Positions 9,034 through 17,428 of a stretch of 56,153 nucleotides of DNA are shown here, one piece after another. The notes under the pieces were generated by a model. It did no database searches and had not been told where the DNA came from. It was given only the letters and a program-made list of their open reading frames with translations. Where the stretch lies: positions 1-56,153 of the forward strand of contig JAZRVT010000027.1 of the NCBI GenBank assembly GCA_045599325.1, written 5' to 3'. The translations under genes and the position numbers were made by a program. The DNA comes from Cacconaster sp045599325. GTDB lineage: Bacteria; Bacteroidota; Bacteroidia; Bacteroidales; UBA932. The first letter of the stretch is position 1, and each line of letters opens with the position of its first letter.

Positions 9034-10223
9034 TACAGTTCAAGTGCTGTGTGCAGATGCTTGCAATACTCACTCAATGCAGCTTTGTCGAGTTTGCCGT
9101 CGCTGTAGGATTTCTCCATCACAGGCTCGAAGCCCTTGAAGTTCTTGGCTTCCCAAGGAGCGATATTCATCATATATCTCGCTGCCTGGCCGTAGTTGAA
9201 ATAGTTCTTGGCGTTGGCACGATGAGCTGAGAAGACTTTTGCGCGGCGTGCGAGGACAGCATCGCACATAGCGCAGTTCTCATTGTCGGCTGTCTTCTGC
9301 ATGCAGGCTGGAATCAGATCAGGGGCAGCTGTCATAACAGGGACTGCAATGGAGCAAGGAGGATAGCCGAGAACGGTCCACATAACGGTAAGTTCAGGGT
9401 TCTCACCCGGCTTCACGCCCTTGACAACGATGGAAGCGCTGGTGGAGCGGCGCGGAATGAAGTCCTGGTCGATGAACCATCCGTCCTGAACTGCCTCAGG
9501 GGTTTCTTTGAGGTCGTAGCCGAGTATCGAGTTGTAGAAGCAGCGGGAGAGATTGTTGAAAATCCACTGCGGAGTGAAGTCTCCTCCCTTGATCCAGCGG
9601 TCATAAATAATATCGTGTGCATTTGCATAGCGGATATATCCGCTGCCGTCATTGATGCGGCCGGTATAGGAATGGTTGGTATAGATGAGGAATCCTTCAG
9701 GAGCTGTCTTCGGGTCATTTACATCTATCTTTGTCCATTCTGTGTTGTTGACTTCATAATATGCGGCACCTCCTTCAGCGTCAACGACTCCGAAGTTTGC
9801 CTCCACACCGATAGGTCTTTTCCACTTGTCGAGCATTTTCTCGAAATCCTTGAGAGTGCGACAGGATTCAAGTGCCTTGAACATAACCTTTCCCTCATTG
9901 TCCTCTACATCAGCTTCCGTAGTCTGGAGATTGTATGAAGCTGTGTTCATTATAGAGAAACCAGTCTCGTTGGTTCCGGCCCACGCCTCGCCATATTCGT
10001 CGAGCGGACTGTTTACAAGGGCTGTGAAGGAATATTTTCTGTCGGCGCCGGCAGCGAAATATTCGATTCTGTTGTTCAGTTCACCTGTGTCACGGTGCTT
10101 CCAAAGAAGAGGACGGCCGTCAGGGGTGCATTTTCCTGTAAAAATGGCGGATGTGCAGGCATCTGCCGGCAAGGCAGTGAAAATAGCCAGCAATATCAGG
10201 CTAAAATAGAGTACTTTCTTCAT
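9033..10223 (-). CDS. Secreted Ntn hydrolase, C45/linear-amide-hydrolase type
   Basis: A 396-residue exported hydrolase of the N-terminal-nucleophile superfamily. The signal peptide MKKVLYFSLILLAIFTALPADA is followed directly by Cys23 in CTSAIFTGKCTPDGRPLLWKHRDTG. In this superfamily the exposed cysteine is the nucleophile for amide bonds. Further family-like blocks are NETGFSIMNTASYNL and GVEANFGVVDAEGGAAYYEVNN. The start at 10223 is used because the 11 residues before it (MHIHILINQKQ) would bury the signal; it overlaps the ruvB end by 23 bases. Unlike the C69 dipeptidase elsewhere in the window it resembles acyltransferase/penicillin-acylase-like members. Substrate unknown: peptide, acyl-amino acid or bile-acid-like amides are all possible. 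Confidence 0.7.
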   Translation of the reverse strand: MKKVLYFSLILLAIFTALPADACTSAIFTGKCTPDGRPLLWKHRDTGELNNRIEYFAAGADRKYSFTALVNSPLDEYGEAWAGTNETGFSIMNTASYNLQTTEADVEDNEGKVMFKALESCRTLKDFEKMLDKWKRPIGVEANFGVVDAEGGAAYYEVNNTEWTKIDVNDPKTAPEGFLIYTNHSYTGRINDGSGYIRYANAHDIIYDRWIKGGDFTPQWIFNNLSRCFYNSILGYDLKETPEAVQDGWFIDQDFIPRRSTSASIVVKGVKPGENPELTVMWTVLGYPPCSIAVPVMTAAPDLIPACMQKTADNENCAMCDAVLARRAKVFSAHRANAKNYFNYGQAARYMMNIAPWEAKNFKGFEPVMEKSYSDGKLDKAALSEYCKHLHTALEL

Positions 10224-11217
10224 TTGCTTTTGATTTATTAAGATGTGAATATGCAAGGTCTGTCGCCACTCTTCCTCTCGGAGTGCGGGTAAGGAATCCT
10301 TCCTTTATAAGGAATGGCTCATATACTTCTTCAAGAGTTCCGACGTCTTCACTGATGGCGGTTGCAAGTGTGCCCGCGCCTACGGGACCTCCTTTGAACT
10401 TTTCTATGATAGTGGAAAGTATTTTGTTGTCAATGGCATCAAGCCCGCGCTTGTCTATGTTCAAGGCATCAAGAGCATATCTTGTGATAGGAAGGTCTAT
10501 CACGCCATCTCCCCTCACCTGCGCAAAATCTCTCACCCTGCGGAGAAGAGAATTTGCAATTCGAGGTGTTCCGCGGCTTCTCAGTGATATCTCCTTCGCG
10601 GCCTCGTCCTCTATTTCGATGTCAAGTATGGAGGCACTCCTCTTTATTATATTGAAAAGCACCTTTGCATCATAATATTCAAGATGGCACTGAATGCCGA
10701 AACGCGCTCTCAGAGGTGATGTGAGCAGGCCGCTCCTTGTGGTAGCTCCAATCAATGTAAAAGGATTGAGAGTTATCTGCACACTTCTGGCACCGGGACC
10801 CTTGTCAATCATAATATCTATTCTGTAATCCTCCATAGCTGAATAGAGATATTCCTCTACTACAGGACTCAGACGATGAATCTCATCTATGAAAAGAACG
10901 TCACCCTCCTCAAGCGAAGTGAGCAGACCTGCAAGGTCACCGGGCTTGTCCAGTATAGGACCTGAAGTAATCTTCAGATTCACCCCAAGCTCCTGTGCCA
11001 CTATGTTTGCAAGAGTGGTCTTTCCAAGACCCGGAGGACCGTGGAAAAGAACGTGGTCGAGGGCCTCTCCTCTCAACTGGGCCGCCTTCACGAATATCTT
11101 GAGATTCTCCAGAACTTTGTCCTGCCCTGAAAATTCTCCGAATGACTGAGGACGTATCAGCTTGTCGAAATCGTTCTCTTTCAATGAAGGCTCTCTATGA
11201 GAATTGAATTCTTCCAT
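10201..11217 (-). CDS. ruvB: Holliday junction branch-migration ATPase RuvB
   Basis: A 338-residue RuvB of normal length. AAA+ motor that drives branch migration with RuvA. Seen: RPQSFGEFSGQDKVLENLKIFVKAA, Walker A GPPGLGKTTLA (about residues 62-72), Walker B LFIDEIHRL, sensor 1 GATTR, arginine finger region PLRARFG, and the C-terminal winged helix (FLIKEGFLTRTPRGRVAT). ruvA lies on the other strand about 21 kb away, so the two are not an operon here. It is the first gene of the ruvB-Ntn hydrolase-mfd run and begins at the edge of the repeat-rich region proposed as a replication origin. Confidence 0.97.
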   Translation of the reverse strand: MEEFNSHREPSLKENDFDKLIRPQSFGEFSGQDKVLENLKIFVKAAQLRGEALDHVLFHGPPGLGKTTLANIVAQELGVNLKITSGPILDKPGDLAGLLTSLEEGDVLFIDEIHRLSPVVEEYLYSAMEDYRIDIMIDKGPGARSVQITLNPFTLIGATTRSGLLTSPLRARFGIQCHLEYYDAKVLFNIIKRSASILDIEIEDEAAKEISLRSRGTPRIANSLLRRVRDFAQVRGDGVIDLPITRYALDALNIDKRGLDAIDNKILSTIIEKFKGGPVGAGTLATAISEDVGTLEEVYEPFLIKEGFLTRTPRGRVATDLAYSHLNKSKANEESTLF

Positions 11218-11218
11218 A

Positions 11219-11507
11219 CATTGAGGTTATCAACAACACAAAATTAATAAATAAGAAGATTTAAAAATCTATTTCCGGTTATATTTAGAATGTTGATAAT
11301 GTTGAAAAATACTTCATCTCTGTTTATCACCATATTTTTCAACATTAAAAGAACACCCATTCCGCATCAGAAGTGGAATGGGTGGCTTTATGTTGACAAG
11401 TGTGCTTTATTCCGTGTTAATAATACAAGTGTTGAAAAGCAGTTGGACAAATGCTTGAAAAACTGGAATTGTCAACAATTGTGAATATTCAGGAACTTTA
11501 TCAACAC
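11219..11507. other. Candidate replication origin: cluster of TTNTCAACA boxes
   Basis: A 290-base AT-rich gap between ruvB and sdhB with eight copies of the 9-mer TTNTCAACA: TTATCAACA at 11227-11235 (+), 11291-11299 (-) and 11498-11506 (+); TTTTCAACA at 11300-11308 (-), 11336-11344 (+) and 11430-11438 (-); TTGTCAACA at 11391-11399 (-) and 11469-11477 (+). The form differs by one base from the DnaA box TTATCCACA. A strongly AT-rich segment (about 11235-11285) could serve as the unwinding element. The origin reading is inference; a regulatory array for another protein is the alternative. Confidence 0.5.
11345..11384 (-). terminator. Terminator after sdhB
   Basis: Perfect 10-bp stem CACCCATTCC (11354-11363) / GGAATGGGTG (11375-11384) with an 11-base loop. 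Read on the minus strand it is followed by TTCTTTTAA, so it would end sdhA-sdhB transcription about 120 bases after the sdhB stop. Confidence 0.6.
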
Positions 11508-12293
11508 CTAGTCTTTGAGTTTTGCACCGAGGAATTCACGGTTGAGGCGTGCGATATGGCTTACTGTAATATGCTTAGGGCACTCCATTTCGCAGGCTCT
11601 GGTGTTCGTGCAGGCACCGAAGCCAAGTTCGTCCATCTTTTCAACCATTGCCTTTGCGCGGCGTGCACCTTCAACCTTGCCCTGAGGCAGGAGAGCGAGT
11701 GAACTTACGCGTGCAGCGACGAAAAGCATTGCAGAACCGTTCTTGCAGGTGGCAGCGCAGGCGCCGCAGCCCACGCAGGCAGCAGCATCCATTGATTCGT
11801 CTGCATTCTTCTTCTTGATAGGAATAGCGTTGGCATCAGGAACTCCGCCTGTGTTGACGCTGATGAAACCTCCTGCCTGAAGAATCTTGTCGTATGCACC
11901 GCGGTCAACGACGAGGTCCTTGATTACAGGGAAGCCGCGGCTGCGCCAAGGCTCTATTGTGATGGTGCTGCCATCCTTGAATTTGCGCATATAGAGCTGG
12001 CAGGTGGTGACACCGCTCTCCGGACCGTGTGCACGGCCGTTGATATAGAGTGAGCAGGCACCGCAGATGCCTTCGCGGCAGTCGTGGTCGAAGCTGACAG
12101 GACCGCTGTGTTCGCCCTTGCAACCTTTGTCAAAAGCAACCGGATCGATCTTCTCGGCAGCGAGCTGCTCATTGAGGATATCCATCATCTCAAGGAAGGA
12201 AGTGCCCTCGGAGATATTCTCAACGTGATATGTCTCAAAATGACCTTGACTCTTGGCGTTTCTCTGACGCCATACTTTTAAAGTAAAATTCAT
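11508..12293 (-). CDS. sdhB: Fumarate reductase/succinate dehydrogenase iron-sulfur subunit
   Basis: A 261-residue electron-transfer subunit linking the flavoprotein to the quinone site. Seen: the [2Fe-2S] domain with DHDCREGICGACSLYINGRAHG and the fourth Cys in GVTTC, then the first Cys group CVGCGACAATCKNGSAMLF and the second CTNTRACEMECPKHI for the [4Fe-4S] and [3Fe-4S] clusters. It follows sdhA by 15 bases. In anaerobic Bacteroidales the enzyme works mainly as a menaquinol:fumarate reductase in succinate and propionate formation. Direction cannot be read from sequence. The expected cytochrome b subunit gene is not adjacent. Confidence 0.95.
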   Translation of the reverse strand: MNFTLKVWRQRNAKSQGHFETYHVENISEGTSFLEMMDILNEQLAAEKIDPVAFDKGCKGEHSGPVSFDHDCREGICGACSLYINGRAHGPESGVTTCQLYMRKFKDGSTITIEPWRSRGFPVIKDLVVDRGAYDKILQAGGFISVNTGGVPDANAIPIKKKNADESMDAAACVGCGACAATCKNGSAMLFVAARVSSLALLPQGKVEGARRAKAMVEKMDELGFGACTNTRACEMECPKHITVSHIARLNREFLGAKLKD

Positions 12294-12308
12294 AACACTT
12301 CTCCTTAG

Positions 12309-14249
12309 TTAGTCTTTATAGTTACGGGTTGCAACGTGTGCAAATTCAAATTTGAGAGGTTCCTTGTGAAGCTCAGGATCATTCTCACCTGCATACTCCC
12401 AGGCTGAAACGTACATATAGTTGACGTCGTCGCGCTTTGTCTCACCCTCTTCTGTCTGCATCTCCTCACGGAAGTGGCCTCCGCAGGATTCGTTGCGGTT
12501 GAGGGCGTCGCGTGCCATCAGTTCGCCGATCTCAAGGAAGTCAGCGACGCGGAGAGCCTTCTCAAGCTCCTGGTTGAAGACATCGGTGTCACCTGCAACG
12601 AATACGTTGCTCCAGAACTCCTTCTTGAGGTCCTTGATGAGCTGGATGGCTTTCTTCAGGCCGGCTTCGTTGCGTGCCATTCCGACATACTCCCACATAA
12701 TGTGACCGAGTTCCTTGTGGATGGAGTCAGGAGTGCGCTTGCCCTTGATGCTCATAAGCTTGTCAATCTTCTCTGTGACAGCCTTCTCTGCAGCCTCGAA
12801 TTCAGGAGCGTTGATGTCAGTCTTCGGCTCTTTGAAGCGGCTTGCAAGATAATCGCCGATTGTGTAAGGAAGAATGAAATAGCCGTCTGCAAGACCCTGC
12901 ATCAGTGCTGATGCTCCGAGGCGGTTTCCGCCGTGGTCTGAGAAGTTTGCCTCGCCGATGGCATACAGGCCAGGGATTGTGGTCATCAGGTTGTAGTCAA
13001 CCCAGAGACCGCCCATAGTGTAGTGGATGGCAGGATAGATCATCATAGGCTCCTCGTGAGGGTCGACGTCGGTGATCTCCTTGTACATATCGAAGAGGTT
13101 GCCGTAGCGTGCATCGACTACTTCACGGCCGAGGCGTGCGAAAGCATATTTGAAATCAAGGAACACAGCCTTTCCCGTGTTGTTGACACCATAACCTGCG
13201 TCGCAGCGCTCCTTTGCGGCGCGTGAAGCGACGTCACGTGGAACGAGGTTTCCGAATGCAGGATAGCGGCGCTCGAGATAGAAGTCGCGGTCCTCATCAG
13301 GAATGTCTGAACCTTTGATCTTGCCTTCCTGGAGCTTCTTTGCGTCCTCGATTTTCTTAGGGACCCAGATGCGTCCGTCGTTACGGAGTGACTCTGACAT
13401 AAGGGTCAGCTTGGACTGCTGGTCGCCGTGGATAGGAATGCAGGTAGGGTGGATCTGTGCAAAGCAAGGGTTTGCGAAGAAAGCGCCCTTCTTGTAGCAC
13501 TGCCAAGCTGCAGAACCGTTGGAGTTCATTGCATTGGTCGAGAGGAAATATGTGTTGCCGTATCCGCCGGATGCGATTACGACAGCGTGTGCACCGAAGC
13601 GCTCGATCTTGCCGTTGGTGAGGTTGCGTGCGATGATACCCTTCGCTTCGCCGTTGATGAGGACGAGGTCAAGCATCTCGTGGCGCGGATATGATTTGAC
13701 GCTTCCCTTTGCAACCTGGCGGTTGAGGGCTGCGTATGCACCGAGAAGCAGCTGCTGTCCGGTCTGGCCGCGGGCGTAGAATGTACGGGATACCTGCGCG
13801 CCGCCGAATGAGCGGTTGTCAAGGAGTCCGCCGTAATCACGGGCAAATGGAACACCCTGTGCAACGCACTGGTCAATAATGTTGTTGGAGACCTCTGCGA
13901 GACGGTATACGTTGGCCTCGCGGCTGCGGTAGTCACCGCCCTTGATTGTGTCGTAGAAGAGGCGGTATACAGAGTCATTGTCGTTCTGGTAGTTCTTTGC
14001 AGCATTGATACCTCCCTGAGCCGCGATGGAGTGTGCGCGGCGAGGTGAATCGCTGATGCAGAATACCTTGACATTGTAACCGAGTTCGCCCAGGGATGCA
14101 GCAGCGGATGCTCCGCCGAGACCTGTACCGATCACGATTATCTCCATTTTTCTCTTATTGGCAGGGCTCACCACCCTGATGGCAGCCTTGTGGTTCGTCC
14201 ATTTCTGCTCGAGTGGTCCTTCCGGAATCTTAGAAATAAGTTCAGTCAT
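12309..14249 (-). CDS. sdhA: Fumarate reductase/succinate dehydrogenase flavoprotein subunit
   Basis: A 646-residue flavoprotein of the Bacteroidetes/epsilon-proteobacterial (type B) form. It carries the FAD-binding GTGLGGASAAASLGELGY (about residues 41-58), His73 in RRAHSIAAQGGINA as the covalent FAD attachment site, the dicarboxylate-site block HYTMGGLWVDYN, and the ANFSDHGGNRLGASALMQGL motif. The start has a good N-terminus MTELISKIPEGPLEQKW like its relatives. It is the first gene of the unit. The 137-base gap to the divergent hexosaminidase gene must hold its promoter but I see no convincing consensus match. No sdhC/frdC precedes it, unlike the usual C-A-B order. Confidence 0.95.
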   Translation of the reverse strand: MTELISKIPEGPLEQKWTNHKAAIRVVSPANKRKMEIIVIGTGLGGASAAASLGELGYNVKVFCISDSPRRAHSIAAQGGINAAKNYQNDNDSVYRLFYDTIKGGDYRSREANVYRLAEVSNNIIDQCVAQGVPFARDYGGLLDNRSFGGAQVSRTFYARGQTGQQLLLGAYAALNRQVAKGSVKSYPRHEMLDLVLINGEAKGIIARNLTNGKIERFGAHAVVIASGGYGNTYFLSTNAMNSNGSAAWQCYKKGAFFANPCFAQIHPTCIPIHGDQQSKLTLMSESLRNDGRIWVPKKIEDAKKLQEGKIKGSDIPDEDRDFYLERRYPAFGNLVPRDVASRAAKERCDAGYGVNNTGKAVFLDFKYAFARLGREVVDARYGNLFDMYKEITDVDPHEEPMMIYPAIHYTMGGLWVDYNLMTTIPGLYAIGEANFSDHGGNRLGASALMQGLADGYFILPYTIGDYLASRFKEPKTDINAPEFEAAEKAVTEKIDKLMSIKGKRTPDSIHKELGHIMWEYVGMARNEAGLKKAIQLIKDLKKEFWSNVFVAGDTDVFNQELEKALRVADFLEIGELMARDALNRNESCGGHFREEMQTEEGETKRDDVNYMYVSAWEYAGENDPELHKEPLKFEFAHVATRNYKD

Positions 14250-14355
14250 ATAATTTGTGTTTATAAGTATTTTTCAACTGTTTGCGGGCATAATTATGCA
14301 CCTTTGTCAAAATCACACAAATGTCGTAAAAATCAGAGATAATTGCAATTATTAT

Positions 14356-14363
14356 TATCTTTA
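14356..14363 (+). promoter_or_regulatory. Probable -7 element of the hexosaminidase gene
   Basis: TATCTTTA, one mismatch to TAnnTTTG, lies 23 bases before the ATG. No clear TTTG at the proper distance, so this is a weak call. Confidence 0.35.
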
Positions 14364-14386
14364 CGACCGAAAAAACGAAATCAGTT

Positions 14387-16606
14387 ATGAAAAGATTCCT
14401 TTTGATGGCATTATTTTCCGCTTCACTTCTCTGTCAGGGAAACGGCGCAGCCGCTCAGGCAAAAATTGACTTTGTTCCGAAACCGGTATCTGTTGAATAT
14501 GGGGAAGGCTGTTTCCAGATGGACAGCCACCTCACCATCGCAGGTGGCAACAGTTTCAACGCCAGTTATTTGAAAGAGCACCTCGAAAGAGTGTTCTGTT
14601 TCGATATCCCTGTCCTTCCAGCCGGGAACTCTGCATCGATAGAGATGGTAAGCGTCAGGTCGATGGGTGACGAGGAGTATTCCATCGAGGTCACCGGCGA
14701 CAGGATACTGATTCTGTCGACCACCCGTGCCGGTGAGTTCTATGCCATCCAGACCCTGCTCCAGATGATGCCTGCAGGGGCCTACAAGCCTGTTTCGACA
14801 AATGTTGAGGGAATGATGCTCCGCGAATGGAAAGTTCCTGCAGTGAAGATCTCAGACTCGCCGAGATTCGCTTACAGAGGCAATATGTTCGATGTATCGC
14901 GCACATTCTTCGACAAGGAGTATATGCTCCGCCATATAGATTTCCTCGCATATCACAAGATCAACAAGCTCCACTGGCACCTTGTCGACGACAACGGCTG
15001 GAGGGTCGAGATCAAGAAATACCCGAAGCTCACCCAGGTGGGCGCCTGGAGAGGTGCCGGTGAGGCCCTTCCCCCTGCATACAACTCAGGTGCAGAGCGC
15101 TACGGCGGCTTCTACACTCAGGATGAGATCCGTGAGATAGTGGCCTATGCAGCTGAGCGCAACATAGAGATCATCCCCGAGATCGACCTTCCGGGCCATT
15201 CCAAGAGCGTTGCTGTCTCATATCCTGAAATCCTCTGCAGCCACGACAAGGACCTGCTGAGCGTGCAGGGTGAGTCAAAGAATGTGTTCTGCGTGGGCAA
15301 GGAGAGCAACTACAGGATGCTTGACAATATTATGAAGGAGATAGCATCTCTCTTCCCTTCGAAGTACATCAACATCGGCGGCGACGAGGTTGTCACCGAG
15401 AGCTGGAAGTACTGCCCTGACTGCCAGGCAGTGATGAAGAAGATGGGCTATACGGATGAGAAGCAGCTGATGGAGTATTTCGTCGAGAGGATGGAGAAGA
15501 TAGTCAACAGGCACGGAAAGTTGCTCGCGGGCTGGGAGGACATCCGCAACGGCAATGTGGACCGCAGCAGCCGCATCTTCGTATGGCACAGCAAGTATGC
15601 AAGGCAGTCCGTTGACAAGGGCTTCCCTACCGTCGTCCAGCCTTGTGAATACGCTTATTTCGATATGAAGTACTCACTCGAGGAGAGGGGTCACACCTGG
15701 GCTGCAGTCATCCCTGTCGAGACAGCCTATTCATTCGACCCGATAGCATCCCTCGGAATTCCGGAGGACAAGGCGGACCTCATTCTCGGTCCTCAGGGCG
15801 GCCTCTGGACGGAGATGCTCTATTTCCCTCCACATTTCGCAGATTATCAGCTATATCCGCGTATGTGCGCAATAGCTGAGATCGGCTGGACTCCGCAGGA
15901 AATGCGCAACTATGAGGACTTCGACGCCCGTCTTTCCTCATCCCATTTTGAGAGAATGTACCAGATGGGCATCCGCTTCAGGCTCCCTATGCCGGAGGTC
16001 AGGGTGAAGAAGTCTGCGGTGACAGCATCCGCTCCGTACGACAATATGGTTGTGAGATACACTACTGACGGAACATCCCCTGGTCCGTCTTCAAAGGTCG
16101 TTACCGGCGACATACTCACCGACAATCTCCAGGACCTCAGGTTCGCAACCTTCTACAACGACCTGAAGAGCATCGACGCTGAGGTTCCGGGCTGCCGCAC
16201 ATACCTTACCCCGAAGACAAAGGTCACCACCACTTTCGAGCCGGCAAGAGGCTATGCGGTCTCCAATCTCGAGCAGTATGATTTCTCCAGATATTTCCGC
16301 ACGCTCGCACCTCAGAAGAAGGGTGACTATGTGCTCTGGGAGTTCGATGAGCCTGTCGCCTGCGACAGGATCACAGTCCAGACCTCCGACCCTGTCAACA
16401 AGTTCTTCGGTGTGACCGACAGCCACGCTGAAATCTCTTACGACGGAGTCACTTTCGAGAACTTCGGTGACCTTGATATCTTCAACAGGGCTGTCAAGGA
16501 GAACATAGAGAAGCCTGTGAAGGCTGTCAAGCTTGTTGTCGACGGCGTCGGCGAGCAGAAGGCGGTCTCGATACAGAGCCTCAGGATAGAACCTAAATAC
16601 AGGTAA
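14387..16606 (+). CDS. GH20 beta-N-acetylhexosaminidase
   Basis: A 739-residue exported glycosidase that removes terminal GlcNAc/GalNAc from host or microbial glycans. Signal peptide about residues 1-23 (ending GNGAAAQ). Residues about 25-150 form the GH20b alpha/beta domain. The catalytic TIM barrel begins at DSPRFAYRGNMFDVSRTFFDK, includes HLVDDNGWRVEIKKYPKL, and has the Asp333-Glu334 pair in NIGGDE (substrate-assisted catalysis by the 2-acetamido group). The C-terminus holds a chitobiase-like fragment (VRYTTDGTSPGPSS) and a final beta-sandwich (DYVLWEFDEPVACDRITVQTSDPVNKFFG) resembling F5/8-type domains. It is followed by an alpha/beta hydrolase after 3 bases, so both are probably one transcript. 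Probably periplasmic or outer-membrane associated. Confidence 0.93.
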   Translation: MKRFLLMALFSASLLCQGNGAAAQAKIDFVPKPVSVEYGEGCFQMDSHLTIAGGNSFNASYLKEHLERVFCFDIPVLPAGNSASIEMVSVRSMGDEEYSIEVTGDRILILSTTRAGEFYAIQTLLQMMPAGAYKPVSTNVEGMMLREWKVPAVKISDSPRFAYRGNMFDVSRTFFDKEYMLRHIDFLAYHKINKLHWHLVDDNGWRVEIKKYPKLTQVGAWRGAGEALPPAYNSGAERYGGFYTQDEIREIVAYAAERNIEIIPEIDLPGHSKSVAVSYPEILCSHDKDLLSVQGESKNVFCVGKESNYRMLDNIMKEIASLFPSKYINIGGDEVVTESWKYCPDCQAVMKKMGYTDEKQLMEYFVERMEKIVNRHGKLLAGWEDIRNGNVDRSSRIFVWHSKYARQSVDKGFPTVVQPCEYAYFDMKYSLEERGHTWAAVIPVETAYSFDPIASLGIPEDKADLILGPQGGLWTEMLYFPPHFADYQLYPRMCAIAEIGWTPQEMRNYEDFDARLSSSHFERMYQMGIRFRLPMPEVRVKKSAVTASAPYDNMVVRYTTDGTSPGPSSKVVTGDILTDNLQDLRFATFYNDLKSIDAEVPGCRTYLTPKTKVTTTFEPARGYAVSNLEQYDFSRYFRTLAPQKKGDYVLWEFDEPVACDRITVQTSDPVNKFFGVTDSHAEISYDGVTFENFGDLDIFNRAVKENIEKPVKAVKLVVDGVGEQKAVSIQSLRIEPKYR

Positions 16607-16609
16607 GCG

Positions 16610-17428
16610 ATGGAATTCTTCACACTGTCAGCCGGCATCTCTGTCCACGTATGGGACACGGCCGATGAAGGGTCAAAGAGCGACAGGACCATTCTCCTTC
16701 TCCACGGTTATCTGGAGACAATGTATGTGTTCAATGAGCTGATAGAGGCTCTCAAGCCCCATTTCCGCGTCATTGCAATCGATCTTCCAGGTCACGGGCT
16801 CACAGACTCAGCTCCGGCGGATGCCAAGGGTGTCCGCTGCAACACGGTGCAGTTCGATGTCCCGGTGATTGCCGGTGTGCTTGAGAAATGCGGTGTCCGG
16901 AAGGCTGTCATAGCAGGTCATTCGATGGGCGGATACGTTGCGCTTGAGTGCATCAAGGAGCGTCCGGAACTCTTCGAGAAGGCCGTGCTGCTCAATTCAC
17001 ACCCCTACCCTGACCTTCCGGAGAAGGCTCAGGACCGCCAGCGGGAGATTGACGTTATCCGCGCCGGCAAGCTGATGCTGCTGGCAGACGCATCGATCCC
17101 GAAGATGTACTTCTCAGAGAATCTCCGCAGATGCGATGAGAAGGTGTGCGAGACTGTCTGCCTGTGCGAGACACACGACCCTGAGGGCATCGTGGCCTCC
17201 ATACTCGGCATAAAATGCCGTCCTGACCTCCAGGATGTGCTCAAGAATCCGCCGGTTCCGGTGATGCTCGTCCACGGCGACAATGACAACTATCTCCCGA
17301 TGGAGAGGGTGAATGAGATGAAGGAAGCCTTTCCGGAGGTGACCTACACCCTAATTCCTTCTACAGGACACAACTCTTTCATAGAGGAGCCGTCGAAGGT
17401 CGTCGAGGCCCTCACGCTCTTTTGCTGA
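16610..17428 (+). CDS. Alpha/beta hydrolase
   Basis: A 272-residue cytoplasmic alpha/beta-hydrolase fold protein. Seen: oxyanion region LLLHGYLET (about residues 30-38), the nucleophile elbow GHSMGG with Ser105, the acid region VHGDNDNYLP, and the catalytic His254 in STGHNSF. These form a complete Ser-Asp-His triad. No signal peptide. It lies 3 bases after the hexosaminidase gene. The last 78 bases overlap the end of hflX on the other strand, and the catalytic histidine codon falls in that overlap. Substrate (ester, lactone, peptide) cannot be told. Confidence 0.85.
   Translation: MEFFTLSAGISVHVWDTADEGSKSDRTILLLHGYLETMYVFNELIEALKPHFRVIAIDLPGHGLTDSAPADAKGVRCNTVQFDVPVIAGVLEKCGVRKAVIAGHSMGGYVALECIKERPELFEKAVLLNSHPYPDLPEKAQDRQREIDVIRAGKLMLLADASIPKMYFSENLRRCDEKVCETVCLCETHDPEGIVASILGIKCRPDLQDVLKNPPVPVMLVHGDNDNYLPMERVNEMKEAFPEVTYTLIPSTGHNSFIEEPSKVVEALTLFC

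Noticed and set aside
13243..13258. Second CACGTGGAAC-containing site in sdhA, considered as another parS
   Set aside because: Only the right half matches; the left half differs at several consensus positions.
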